From: a candidate division KSB1 bacterium
GTDB lineage: Bacteria > Zhuqueibacterota > JdFR-76 > DREG01
Assembly: GCA_022566355.1 (NCBI GenBank)
Contig: JADFJB010000002.1
Span: forward strand, 60,320-124,319
Direction: 5' to 3'
Length of the DNA: 64,000 bases
This document shows, in pieces, positions 48,214 to 56,547 of the stretch (its first letter is position 1; each line of letters opens with the position of its first letter). The notes below the pieces were generated by a model. That model searched no databases. It was not told where the DNA came from and worked only from the letters and a program-made list of their open reading frames with translations. The position numbers and the translations under genes were made by a program.

Positions 48214-49642
48214 ACTTTCAGATAATAAATCGATTCGAGTAAGATTTGCACCCAGCCCGACCGGTAGTTTGCATATTGGTGGAGCCCGGACAGCTCTTTT
48301 TAACTGGTTGTTTGCCAGAAATAACAAGGGTGAATTTTTCCTGCGAATTGAAGATACGGATAAAAAGCGTTCATCCGGGGAAATGGTTGATGAGATTATA
48401 GGAGGGTTACGGTGGTTAGGGTTAAATTTTAACGGAAACATCGTTTACCAATCTTCACGACTTGATATATACCGGAAATTTGCTCAGGAATTGTTGGATA
48501 ATAACAAAGCTTACCAGTGTTATTGCGAAAAACCTGAAGCAGAATCGGTGCAGCCCGGTGATGAATCTTCCGAACCGAGCATATGTGAGTGCTATTTATT
48601 CACATCAAAAGAAAGAGAGGAGCACTTAAACCAGGGCATAAAGCCCGCAATCCGCTTTTGGGTTCCGGAAGGATCTGTTTGTTTCGATGATCTAGTTTAC
48701 GGTTCCTTGGAATTTGAAAATGCTGAGATGGAAAATTTTGTGATCTTACGCGCTGATGGGACACCTACTTATCATCTTGCAGTTGTGGTAGATGATCATG
48801 ATATGGCCATCTCGCATGTCATTCGCGGAGAAGATCATTTAACCAACACACCGAAGCAGATTTTGTTATATTATGCTCTTGATTGGCATTTGCCGGAATT
48901 TGCACATTTGCCTCTCATCCTGGGGCCAGATAAAAAAAGATTAAGCAAAAGACACGGTGCGTCTTCGATTGAGCAATACTCTAAATCAGGCATATTGCCT
49001 GAAGCTTTGGTAAATTATATTGCACTTCTGGGTTGGTCTCCTGGAGAGGATAAGGAAATTATGAGCGAAAATGAATTAATAAATTTGTTTTCCTTGGAAA
49101 GGATTTCAAAAAAAAGTGCGGTTTTTGATTCGGTGAAGCTTGAATGGGTGAATAGTGAGTATATTAAAAAACATAAAACAGATGAATTGGTTAAGTTAGT
49201 AATTCCTTATTTGATTGATGCTGAATTGATAACCGAAGAAGAAATTCCGGCAAAATTAGGTTATCTTAAAACCGTGGTTGATATTTTTAAATCGCGGATG
49301 AAGACCATGAAAGACTTATCCAGGTTGGGCAAGTATTTTTTTAAAGATCCGGAAAACTATGACGGCAATGCCTTGAAAAAATACTGGACCCAGGAAACCA
49401 AAAACTATCTTGATGAATTCAACAAAGAACTTGCTCAAGTTGTTGACTTTTCAGCCGAAAACATTGAAACCGTTTTACGTGAGTTTTGTACAAAAATCGG
49501 AATTCCAGCTGCAAAATTAATACATCCAATTAGAATTGTCATTACCGGTTTTGCCGTTAGCCCGGGTTTATTTGAGATGATAGAGGCGATCGGAAAAGAA
49601 ACTGTAATGCAAAGGATAGAAAAAGGCATAGAAACCATTTGA
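48206..49642 (+). CDS. gltX: Glutamyl-tRNA synthetase GltX
   Basis: GltX charges tRNA-Glu with glutamate. In organisms without a glutaminyl enzyme it also mischarges tRNA-Gln. The 478-residue protein has RFAPSPTGSLHIGGARTAL with the HIGH-type motif, the KMSKS equivalent KKRLSKRHG (about 246-253) and RGEDHLTNTPKQ. Two Cys pairs (CYC near 105 and CEC near 126) form a likely zinc site. Length is standard. A tRNA-Gln begins seven bases after its stop. Confidence 0.96.
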   Translation: MSELSDNKSIRVRFAPSPTGSLHIGGARTALFNWLFARNNKGEFFLRIEDTDKKRSSGEMVDEIIGGLRWLGLNFNGNIVYQSSRLDIYRKFAQELLDNNKAYQCYCEKPEAESVQPGDESSEPSICECYLFTSKEREEHLNQGIKPAIRFWVPEGSVCFDDLVYGSLEFENAEMENFVILRADGTPTYHLAVVVDDHDMAISHVIRGEDHLTNTPKQILLYYALDWHLPEFAHLPLILGPDKKRLSKRHGASSIEQYSKSGILPEALVNYIALLGWSPGEDKEIMSENELINLFSLERISKKSAVFDSVKLEWVNSEYIKKHKTDELVKLVIPYLIDAELITEEEIPAKLGYLKTVVDIFKSRMKTMKDLSRLGKYFFKDPENYDGNALKKYWTQETKNYLDEFNKELAQVVDFSAENIETVLREFCTKIGIPAAKLIHPIRIVITGFAVSPGLFEMIEAIGKETVMQRIEKGIETI

Positions 49643-49648
49643 ATGTTT

Positions 49649-49719
49649 TGGGGAGTCGTCTAATGGCAGGACGATGGACTCTGGATCCATTGGTCGGGGT
49701 TCGAATCCCTGCTCCCCAG
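49649..49719 (+). tRNA. tRNA-Gln (anticodon CTG)
   Basis: Acceptor TGGGGAG pairs with CTCCCCA; the weak first pair is typical of tRNA-Gln. The anticodon arm is ATGGA-CTCTGGA-TCCAT, giving anticodon CTG. No CCA is encoded. It lies seven bases after gltX. Confidence 0.95.
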
Positions 49720-49733
49720 CTAAGACTTTAGAC

Positions 49734-49807
49734 GCGCCAGTGGCTCAATTGGATAGAGCATCTGACTTCGGATCAGAGGGTTGAGGGTTCGAGTCCTTCC
49801 TGGCGCG
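49734..49807 (+). tRNA. tRNA-Arg (anticodon TCG)
   Basis: Acceptor GCGCCAG pairs with CTGGCGC. The anticodon arm is TCTGA-CTTCGGA-TCAGA, giving anticodon TCG. No CCA is encoded. It marks the border between the housekeeping region and the accessory region. Confidence 0.95.
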
Positions 49808-49825
49808 CTAATAAAAACAGGACTT

Positions 49826-49855
49826 AAGCCTGATTTATTCAGGCTTTCGTTTTTG
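49826..49855 (+). terminator. Rho-independent terminator after tRNA-Arg
   Basis: AAGCCTGA pairs perfectly with TCAGGCTT around a five-base loop, followed by TCGTTTTTG. It ends the gltX-tRNA transcript. Confidence 0.88.
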
Positions 49856-49975
49856 TTGTAAAAAAATGTTACCACTTTTCATGAAAATCCTTTTAATAAT
49901 TGAATAATCTTCCATACAAATAATTCCGCTTCCGAGATCCCATTCACCCAAAAATTGAGGGTAGGGTAAGATATA

Positions 49976-50164
49976 TTAATTAACCCGGATAATTCATAGC
50001 CACCAAGACTCAAAGACACAAAGCTTCAAAAAATAAAGGTTAAGAAAGGTTGATTTTTTATATTGACCGAAAATTGGTTCATAGTAATCTTCTTTATAAC
50101 TTTCATATTCTTATTGACTTAGAGTCTTGGTGGCAAAAATTCATGAATAGTGCAGGTTAATTAA
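49976..50164. repeat. MITE-like imperfect inverted-repeat element (~189 bp)
   Basis: The two ends mirror each other: TTAATTAACC at 49976-49985 against GGTTAATTAA at 50155-50164, and, further in, GCCACCAAGACTC at 49999-50011 against GAGTCTTGGTGGC at 50122-50134. No coding frame lies inside. A partly similar stretch (TTTGAGTCTTAGAGACTTCGAGGC) occurs near 60229-60252. It could be a non-autonomous mobile element or a structured transcript. Confidence 0.55.
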
Positions 50165-50210
50165 GGAATTTTATAAAGCTGATATGTTACGCCGGAGTTA
50201 TTAATAACAC

Positions 50211-50275
50211 GTCATTTGTTGTATTTATAAAAATATTTCTCGTCGTAAACTCCTCGAAATGACAGCATCGAGGGG
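50211..50275. repeat. REP-like palindromic intergenic repeat
   Basis: GTCATTT at 50211-50217 faces AAATGAC at 50257-50263, and CCTCGA faces TCGAGG at 50252-50273. Read on the minus strand it contains TGTCATTTCGAGGAG and CGACGAGAAATA, wording that I know from intergenic repeats in Bacteroidota-like genomes. It lies just downstream of the esterase stop. The rest of 49857-50210 outside the MITE-like element shows nothing. Confidence 0.5.
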
Positions 50276-51919
50276 TCAATATCTCCACCAGGGTGTTGTC
50301 GCACCCTTTGGTTTTTTCCGCAGGATGTACTGGGCAATCTCTTTCAGTCGTTCGGCCTGTGTTACCGGTCCGCTCCAGCAATGAGGCTCACGGTCGCCAT
50401 ACATGAAAAATCCCGGGTATTGTGGATTCGTGGTTGTTTTCATCCATTCTTCCATGAGGACCACTGCTTTATCCAGGTAATACGTGTCCATATCACCGGT
50501 GTAAATGTGCAGCTTGTCAATCAATTTAGGCCCTACATCAGACCAGTTCTTTTGCAGGAAGTAAAGCAAATCGTAGTTTTCTTTCCAGTATAAAGCAACC
50601 TCTTTGTCGATCACACCGCTATACTTGTCGAAAAGTGGTTTGTAATAACCATCCTCACCTACCGGTCCATAAACCGCTGACCAAATGTCCATCTGCCTTC
50701 CCGATCTGCCTTTGGTACCGCAAACCAGTTCGAAATGATTTTTTTGTTCTGCTGTCAAACGCACCTGTCCGAAGATATCACGGATATTTGGAGTGGGAGT
50801 GCGATACCACTCGTATTGTTTATAAAACGCATTTTCATCCTCATAGATGTCGATGCCTTCATAGCTGGCAAATGTAACAGGGTCCGGGCAGTATGCCCAG
50901 GTGCCGCCAAAGAAATCCGTCTGGAAAAATTGTAGCGCCAACGCTTCCCAACCGCCGGTGGAGCCTCCGGTGAGGATTCGGGCATAGGGCTCCCGAATAA
51001 TTCGGAATCGCTGTTCAACTTCCGGGATCAACTCCTGCATGATAGCATCGCCATAAGGCCCCACGTTGACGGAATTGACCGCATAGGAATCATCATAATA
51101 AGGATTGGGATGCTGAAAAGTAACCACGATCATCCTGGGGAAATTGTCTTTGATCCACTCATCGTAAAGATCGCTTCCTTCCCTGAAACGTAGTGGAGCT
51201 GACAAAGAAAAATGACCCTGACGGTAGATCACGGGATAGTGAATTTTCTCCTTCTCGTAATCCCGCGGTAGAAGGACAGTGGCCCCGAGATAAATCGGAC
51301 GTCCCCAAAATTGAGTAAGCATAGAACTTTCAAAGCGAAACCGTTTAACCCACTTTGAGTCAGAAGGAATTTGAACAGGCGGAATGACCATGTCAGCTTG
51401 TATTTTTAGGTGATATCCTTTGTCGGGATCTAGGTAAAGTTGCTTAACTTCGCTGTATAAGTTTCCCGGTGAAGCATTCCAGCGCTGCCCTTCCCATTGG
51501 TCGTCATGCATCCAAACCACATGGCCATCCGCACGGCGAAATTCAGAATAGATGTTGACAAAAGCCTGGACATAATAATCACCCACGGGTATGTTGCTTA
51601 GACTGGCAACTGGTGATCCTAAATCGGTTTCGTCAATAAAAGCGGACTGTCCCGGGGATAGCTTTTCAACATCGCGGCCAAAGAAGGGGGTACCCCGAAC
51701 CTGATTAATCTGAAGCCTTGGCTCAGGATTATTTTTACGAGAGATCATAATATAAACTCGCCCGGTGATCGGTTTATCATAGACCGAGGTTGGAACTGAG
51801 ATTTCAAACAATAGCTTGGAATTCGTTTGAGCTATTGCTGATAAATTTAAAAACAGTACATTGATAAAAATCAAATAGAATATTGTAGAGAATAATTGGT
51901 TTGATTTAAAAATTCGCAT
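50276..51919 (-). CDS. Secreted esterase-like alpha/beta hydrolase
   Basis: A protein of about 547 residues, exported (signal peptide ending SAIAQ). The N-terminal half is a beta-rich domain of unknown type. The C-terminal half looks like the putative esterase family (esterase D/enterochelin esterase fold), with the nucleophile in TGGSTGGWEAL (Ser320) and a likely catalytic His in REPHCWSGP near the C-terminus. Trp- and Asp-rich segments (GDMDTYYLDKAV) would line the site. The ATG at 51919 has AAGGAG eight bases upstream; an in-frame TTG further out overlaps that site and is rejected. It lies downstream of, and on the same strand as, the Omp85-like gene. The substrate is unknown. Confidence 0.78.
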   Translation of the reverse strand: MRIFKSNQLFSTIFYLIFINVLFLNLSAIAQTNSKLLFEISVPTSVYDKPITGRVYIMISRKNNPEPRLQINQVRGTPFFGRDVEKLSPGQSAFIDETDLGSPVASLSNIPVGDYYVQAFVNIYSEFRRADGHVVWMHDDQWEGQRWNASPGNLYSEVKQLYLDPDKGYHLKIQADMVIPPVQIPSDSKWVKRFRFESSMLTQFWGRPIYLGATVLLPRDYEKEKIHYPVIYRQGHFSLSAPLRFREGSDLYDEWIKDNFPRMIVVTFQHPNPYYDDSYAVNSVNVGPYGDAIMQELIPEVEQRFRIIREPYARILTGGSTGGWEALALQFFQTDFFGGTWAYCPDPVTFASYEGIDIYEDENAFYKQYEWYRTPTPNIRDIFGQVRLTAEQKNHFELVCGTKGRSGRQMDIWSAVYGPVGEDGYYKPLFDKYSGVIDKEVALYWKENYDLLYFLQKNWSDVGPKLIDKLHIYTGDMDTYYLDKAVVLMEEWMKTTTNPQYPGFFMYGDREPHCWSGPVTQAERLKEIAQYILRKKPKGATTPWWRY

Positions 51920-52000
51920 GCAATTGACTCCTTTCAAATTCAGCCACAGATTTACACAGACTCAGCCACAGATTTTACATAGACCAAAAAAAACACGTCA

Positions 52001-53113
52001 CTAAAATGCTTCATTAATGGTGATATAAGGTCCTGGTGTTCCGCCTTTAAATCCAAAATCGATCCTGATATTGATGCCTTCCGAGCTGCTCCACAAATAG
52101 CGCAGTCCCAAACCAAACGAACTCTTTGCATCTTCCAAATCCAGGCCGGAAATTTCATCAGCCACCTTACCTAACCCTAAAAACCCCACTAAACCGAAAC
52201 GGCCAAAAACTCGTTGGCGAAATTCGGTTTGAAAAACCAGGGCATTTTTGTCCCGGTACCTGCCTTCGTAGTAGCCCCGCATGATATTTTTGCCGCCTAG
52301 CCTGGAAAGGAATTGAAATGGCGGGTTACCGGTGATAAAACTGGCAAATCCCTGGAACACCAAAACGCTTGAGGTGCCTAGAGAATAATATTTTCGCAAG
52401 TCTAAAATATAACGGTTAAAGTTAAAATTGCTGCCAATTCCACCACTAAAAAAAGCTGCAGAAAACTGGTGGAAAGTACCATGGGTCGGATAGAAAATAT
52501 TATCTCGCGTATCCCGGTTTACCAGGATACCGGCGCCTGACACGGTTCCACCGGCACTGCCGGGAATAATACCCAATGCCAACAGGCCGCCTGCATCTGT
52601 TTCGCTGATAGATTCGTCCCAGAATTCGTAAAGCAATCCTAAGTTTAATCCCGGACTAACTTTTTTGTAGAAATTCAGGAAAAAGGCAAATGTCTTTGGA
52701 GTGAAGTCTTCCTCCATAGAATCCGTAGTCTCAGGGCCAATGCCGTAGAATTTATCCGGAAATTTCTTATAGCTGACATCTCCATTCAAGCGATAGGTCT
52801 CCTGCTGCCAGTATAAATCGACAGCAACACTACCGATTATTTGGTTTTTCTGGGTAAAAATGAAAGTGGGTTGAATGGTGGATGGGCGAGACTTTGCCGA
52901 ATCGTTATCTCCGCGATAATAATAAATCATCGATGCACCGCCGGCAAATTTGGTTTCCGGGGTGTAGAAAATGGCCGGGATAAAAATGAATCCGCTTTTT
53001 TTACTGTCCTCCGGAGGATCGTCGTTGGTTCCGGAGATTACAAAAGAAGTATTAAAGATCATCGCTAATAGTACGAACAAAGAACAAGTTGATTTTTGGT
53101 TATTGAAATTCAT
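52001..53113 (-). CDS. Omp85/BamA-like outer-membrane beta-barrel (surface antigen D15 type)
   Basis: A 370-residue protein with signal peptide and a predicted 16-strand barrel made of alternating aromatic/polar strands. The Omp85 landmarks are VNRDTRDNIFYPTHGTF, then FLSRLGGKNIMRGYYEGRYRDKN, which carries the R-G-Y lid-type motif, and GFKGGTPGPYITINEAF at the C-terminus. No POTRA domains precede the barrel, so it is a short, single-domain member rather than BamA. GAGGAGA precedes the ATG. It may help export or anchor the neighbouring esterase, but that is a guess. Confidence 0.82.
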   Translation of the reverse strand: MNFNNQKSTCSLFVLLAMIFNTSFVISGTNDDPPEDSKKSGFIFIPAIFYTPETKFAGGASMIYYYRGDNDSAKSRPSTIQPTFIFTQKNQIIGSVAVDLYWQQETYRLNGDVSYKKFPDKFYGIGPETTDSMEEDFTPKTFAFFLNFYKKVSPGLNLGLLYEFWDESISETDAGGLLALGIIPGSAGGTVSGAGILVNRDTRDNIFYPTHGTFHQFSAAFFSGGIGSNFNFNRYILDLRKYYSLGTSSVLVFQGFASFITGNPPFQFLSRLGGKNIMRGYYEGRYRDKNALVFQTEFRQRVFGRFGLVGFLGLGKVADEISGLDLEDAKSSFGLGLRYLWSSSEGINIRIDFGFKGGTPGPYITINEAF

Positions 53114-53273
53114 GTGGTTCTCCTCAAACTATATTCAATTAGTAATTTAGTAACAGTCGCTGCATCATTGTTCCCTCCTAACGGAAGGTTTGCATCGACA
53201 ATATTGCAAAAATATCATTTTTTACTTAATAGAAGTTAGCAGAAAAATAGTATTAGATATTACTAGTGTTTAT

Positions 53274-53305
53274 CTCGTTCCTGGTTCGATTCTATTATGA
53301 ACGAG
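53274..53305. repeat. Inverted repeat at 3' end of the three-gene cassette
   Basis: CTCGTTC at 53274-53280 pairs with GAACGAG at 53299-53305 across 18 bases that include the stop of the last cassette gene. There is no T-run on either side, so it is a weak terminator candidate or a boundary mark. Confidence 0.4.
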
Positions 53306-53717
53306 CGGGGTAGGTTTCATGGACCGTTTCTAGAATTAACTCAGCAACCAACTCATCATCGTGCCTCAAATTATAAATTTCACTGTGAGATGGATGATCT
53401 GGTTCAGGTTCATGAAGAACTTCAAGATTTCGTCCATCTAGACTTTCTTTTATGACTATATCTCGGACTTCACCAACATTTAGGATCGCTATTTTTGCAC
53501 TTGCACCTATACTTAACTTTGCGGAGTAAATATTCCGAATTTCTGCTAGTACGCTCTCCCTGTTTGGACTGTTTAGAAATTCCAACCAATTTACAGATAA
53601 GTTTTCTTCATCGGATCTCAACATGAAAGCAGCAGGCTGAATTTGACCATCTTCTACTTGCATAGGTTTACAAAAGCGTGAAATATGATCACGGTCAGGT
53701 ATCTTATCACCTTTCAT
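53295..53717 (-). CDS. Conserved hypothetical protein, third gene of TIGR04255 cassette
   Basis: A 140-residue cytoplasmic protein, no signal peptide. DHISRFCKPMQVEDGQIQPAAF followed by LRSDEENLSVNWLEFL is a pattern I recognise from uncharacterised proteins that travel with similar small cassettes. The C-terminal part has EPDHPSHSEIYNLRHDD with two His and several acidic residues, possibly a metal site. Its start overlaps the end of the middle gene by 11 bases. Function unknown. Confidence 0.72.
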   Translation of the reverse strand: MKGDKIPDRDHISRFCKPMQVEDGQIQPAAFMLRSDEENLSVNWLEFLNSPNRESVLAEIRNIYSAKLSIGASAKIAILNVGEVRDIVIKESLDGRNLEVLHEPEPDHPSHSEIYNLRHDDELVAELILETVHETYPARS

Positions 53718-54384
53718 CTGAGATCAAATCCCATAAACAATGAGACTCTATCACCTCATCCAAAACATCATAGGTTGTTGTTCCAGAAAACCTATTTCGT
53801 CTTTGAGGATGCTTCTTATTCGGTTCGAATATTACAAAACGGACATCCTTATTGGGTAAAAAATGCACGCTGAATAACCTCCTCTTTTCATCCTTCCATG
53901 AAGCATATATGTTATAATCAGGCGTTAATGAAATAGCTGGTGGTTTTAGATTTGTATGTAAAAGAAGAAAACTGTAAAAGTAGCGAATAGAGCCAAGAGT
54001 AATACCAGTACAGTCTAAATCATCTTCCTTAGCATCCATAAACAATAAGAGAAGTCTATTTGCCAATTTCTCACGATTAAGAATAGATTTGGATGTTCTT
54101 ATAAGATAAATAACATTATTTACATCATTATCATTGCTATCTAATAATACTGACTGTGTATGTGGATGCCTTTCGTTACCAAACAACTCATTTATTAGGT
54201 TTTCCCGACCACCATGGGTTACGGCTGTCCAGCAGCGATATACATTAGATACTTTTTGTTGTTTATCTACTGGAACCCATGCTTCAGCAATTAACTCACT
54301 ACTCGGTTCGTATATAAGATCTACATCACTATATGCTTTAGATAAAAAACTTTTATATTTTTTTGGTGAATCAATTTTAGGCAT
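53707..54384 (-). CDS. Hypothetical protein, middle gene of TIGR04255 cassette
   Basis: A protein of about 225 residues with no signal peptide. The C-terminal third (PAISLTPDYNIYASWKD, FSVHFLPNKDVRFVIFEPN, RNRFSGTTTYDVLDEVIE) is a small beta-rich domain seen in uncharacterised proteins of similar cassettes. The N-terminal part is mixed alpha/beta with no motif I can name. ATG 54384 is preferred; a GTG at 54393 is also in frame. Both overlap the end of the TIGR04255 gene, so translation is coupled. Confidence 0.7.
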   Translation of the reverse strand: MPKIDSPKKYKSFLSKAYSDVDLIYEPSSELIAEAWVPVDKQQKVSNVYRCWTAVTHGGRENLINELFGNERHPHTQSVLLDSNDNDVNNVIYLIRTSKSILNREKLANRLLLLFMDAKEDDLDCTGITLGSIRYFYSFLLLHTNLKPPAISLTPDYNIYASWKDEKRRLFSVHFLPNKDVRFVIFEPNKKHPQRRNRFSGTTTYDVLDEVIESHCLWDLISDER

Positions 54385-55183
54385 TTTTTTCACGTTCCCA
54401 AATTTTTTGAATTTCAGAAGTTGTCAGGTCTGTAAAACCGCGAACTATCCATTCATGTGCTAAGTCGAACCATTCGCGAATAGACTCCTTACTTTTTGAT
54501 TTAGCGATCCCTTTCGTTTTCATTTCCAAAACAAACAAAGGAACTTTATCTTCAGTCCGTATAGCTTGTTTAAGATCAACAATCAGGTGTCCCTTTTGTT
54601 CCTGGAAAGGATACTCTGTATGCCAAGCAACTTTTTCGGGGTTCGGTAAAAAGCACTTCTTGTTTTGCTTCCAAATCAAATCTGAAAAGATTTTTGGCAG
54701 ATCATCAATCGTATCCCATCCTTGCCCTTTGGGAATATGGTTGATGTAGGTAAGCTCGTATTCGATTGGCTCTAGATCACCGAACTTAAATTCGCTAAAA
54801 AAATCTAAAATAATTTCCAGAACCTTCTCGAAACTTTTGATGACATGACTATATCGAGGATATTCGTTTTCTCTGCGGCGCCAATTAAAGTAAAACCGAT
54901 CAATTTGAAATTGAATCAATTGATCGTCTGATTTGCTTATAAACCATACTCTAGGTATCGGTACACCTGTTGCCTCATCAATTAAAATCTCACCTTTACT
55001 GGTAGCTATTTGTGAGACATGTTGAATCTTTGGATATTCATTGCGAAACTTTTCCCAAAGAGAACCAATATGGGGTATGTAGAACTCATCAGGAGGTTGA
55101 AATCGCAAGCCACAATAAACCTCGTTAACAGGAGGCTTTTTATAACTTGGAAGAGCGCCTAAGTCAGTACTTGAACGTACCAT
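54377..55183 (-). CDS. TIGR04255-family protein, first gene of a three-gene cassette
   Basis: A protein of about 268 residues that fits the sporadically distributed TIGR04255 family: KPPVNEVYCGLRFQP near the N-terminus, then HIGSLWEKFRNEYP, FYFNWRRRENEYPRYSHVI, a middle ELTYINHIPKG, and AHEWIVRGFTDLTTSEIQKIWER at the end. No enzymatic motif is visible. ATG 55183 has only a weak AGG upstream. A strong AAAGGAG site further up instead serves a 24-codon frame that overlaps this start (see findings). The family's patchy distribution and the compact overlap with two unknown genes suggest an accessory, defence- or toxin-like system; that is inference. Confidence 0.78.
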   Translation of the reverse strand: MVRSSTDLGALPSYKKPPVNEVYCGLRFQPPDEFYIPHIGSLWEKFRNEYPKIQHVSQIATSKGEILIDEATGVPIPRVWFISKSDDQLIQFQIDRFYFNWRRRENEYPRYSHVIKSFEKVLEIILDFFSEFKFGDLEPIEYELTYINHIPKGQGWDTIDDLPKIFSDLIWKQNKKCFLPNPEKVAWHTEYPFQEQKGHLIVDLKQAIRTEDKVPLFVLEMKTKGIAKSKSKESIREWFDLAHEWIVRGFTDLTTSEIQKIWEREKNA

Positions 55184-55238
55184 AAAAAAACCTATGTTTA
55201 TGTAAAAAAATTTTATAGCATACATAAAATAATAACAT
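55164..55238 (-). CDS. Possible 24-codon leader peptide ahead of the TIGR04255 gene
   Basis: On the minus strand AAAGGAG (55247-55253) lies eight bases before ATG 55238. The frame runs 24 codons and stops 20 bases inside the TIGR04255 gene, one base out of its frame. It may be a translated leader that couples to the main gene. Alternatively, an indel in the seven-base homopolymers at 55184-55190 or 55204-55210 broke an originally longer N-terminus. Confidence 0.35.
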   Translation of the reverse strand: MLLFYVCYKIFLHKHRFFYGTFKY

Positions 55239-55561
55239 AAATATAACTCCTTTGCATTAAATTTAATAGTTAAAAATAAAACATCAAGGGGATTACAACT
55301 AACTTACCATAACCCTCATTTTTTCTTTATCCAACAATCAAACAACATCCTGGTAATTTATGGTCGTTGACGAAAATAAGACCAGTGTCGAATTCTATTT
55401 TTTATCTCTGACATATTAACCAATTTGCAGGTTTGACCAGGTGGTGGAAAACCAATTTCAAAAAAAACTAATTGCCACTAACACATTAAGTAAAAAATGG
55501 ATTTGCAGTAAGCAGAAAATTGTATCTGGTTTCAACCGATTTAGCATTTTTTGAGTCTGAC
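55239..55561. other. Intergenic region between divergent genes, no gene seen
   Basis: About 320 AT-rich bases between the cassette on the minus strand and the hydrolase on the plus strand. I see no coding frame, hairpin or repeat apart from the ribosome-binding site of the leader at its left edge. Confidence 0.5.
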
Positions 55562-55590
55562 TTGACAAAAAGGTTATCATTCATTAATAT
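55562..55590 (+). promoter_or_regulatory. Sigma-70-type promoter of the metallo-hydrolase gene
   Basis: TTGACA, a 17-base spacer and TAATAT: the same boxes and spacing as the hrcA promoter. It lies 54 bases before the chosen start of the hydrolase. Confidence 0.75.
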
Positions 55591-55644
55591 TGGTTGAAAC
55601 AACACATCACCAAAAACACCGCCAATAATTCATGGAGAACTCTC

Positions 55645-56469
55645 ATGATACACAACCTGCTTACCATTCTTATCACACTCTATTTTTTACCATTTACCGG
55701 CACCGACTATAAAATCGAAGCGATTCGATATGCAACGATTCCTCAGTTTCCCTTATCCAGCCTGGTAATCGGTGCGCCTGGAGATGAAAAGATCGACATC
55801 GCCATGGTCATGTGGCTCATTCGCAGTAAGGATCGGAATATTCTTTTTGATTGCGGCTACTATCGCGAGAAGTGGAATGAGCGCTTTACCATCAACGATT
55901 ATCTTCGCCCGGATAAAGCTGTCCAGCTCGCTGGTCTGGAAGCAGATGAGGTTACTGATATAATTATCAGCCATGCACACTGGGATCATATGGGTGGAAT
56001 CGATCTATTTCCTAATGCCACAATTTGGATTCAAAAATCGGAGTTCGAATACTATACCGGCGCGGCCTGGCAGGAAGGCGGTCGTCACGGCGGTATCGAT
56101 CCGGAGGATATGTTAACCCTGGTGCGCCGCAATACCAACGGAAAGCTAAGATTGGTTAATGGCGATGATGTGGAAATCTTTCCCGGTATTCGGGTTTTCA
56201 CCGGTGCGCGCCATACCTATTCATCCCAATATATTTTGGTTGAAACAGATCCGCCTTACGTTTTGGCTTCCGACAACTGCTATCTTTACCGTAACCTGGA
56301 AACCAAATCTCCGGTTGCTACATTTACACCCGAAGACGGGGTGGCAAACGTCGAAGCACAAGCTCGTATGATTGCCCTTGCCGGATCATCGGAGCGCGTT
56401 ATCCCCGGCCACGATTTTCAACAGTTTAAACGATTTCCAGGCAAGGAGCGGGTTGCGTTTATAAAGTGA
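55645..56469 (+). CDS. Secreted metallo-beta-lactamase-fold hydrolase, lactonase-like
   Basis: A protein of about 274 residues with a hydrophobic N-terminal signal (MIHNLLTILITLYFLPFTG). The zinc-binding signature SHAHWDHMGGIDLF is intact. Further ligands are likely in GARHTYSSQY, ASDNCYLY (Asp) and IPGHDFQQF (His). This set resembles N-acyl-homoserine lactonases and related hydrolases; secretion and the WLIRSKDRNILFDCGYYREKW entry also fit that group. The true substrate may be another lactone or ester. ATG 55645 has GGAGA seven bases upstream; an in-frame TTG at 55594 is too close to the promoter. Confidence 0.82.
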   Translation: MIHNLLTILITLYFLPFTGTDYKIEAIRYATIPQFPLSSLVIGAPGDEKIDIAMVMWLIRSKDRNILFDCGYYREKWNERFTINDYLRPDKAVQLAGLEADEVTDIIISHAHWDHMGGIDLFPNATIWIQKSEFEYYTGAAWQEGGRHGGIDPEDMLTLVRRNTNGKLRLVNGDDVEIFPGIRVFTGARHTYSSQYILVETDPPYVLASDNCYLYRNLETKSPVATFTPEDGVANVEAQARMIALAGSSERVIPGHDFQQFKRFPGKERVAFIK

Positions 56470-56547
56470 GGATCCTGTGGCAATAATCCTTGAAATCCAA
56501 TTTCCATAAATGTAAATTTATGATTATACATTTTAAGGAGAACTTTC

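Noticed and set aside
49790-49807. Search for a second copy of the tRNA-Arg 3' end as an attachment site
   Set aside because: No repeat of this sequence was found further along the window, and no integrase gene is present.
51952-52158. 68-residue minus-strand frame at the end of the Omp85-like gene
   Set aside because: It overlaps the C-terminal strands of the barrel in another frame and has no family resemblance.
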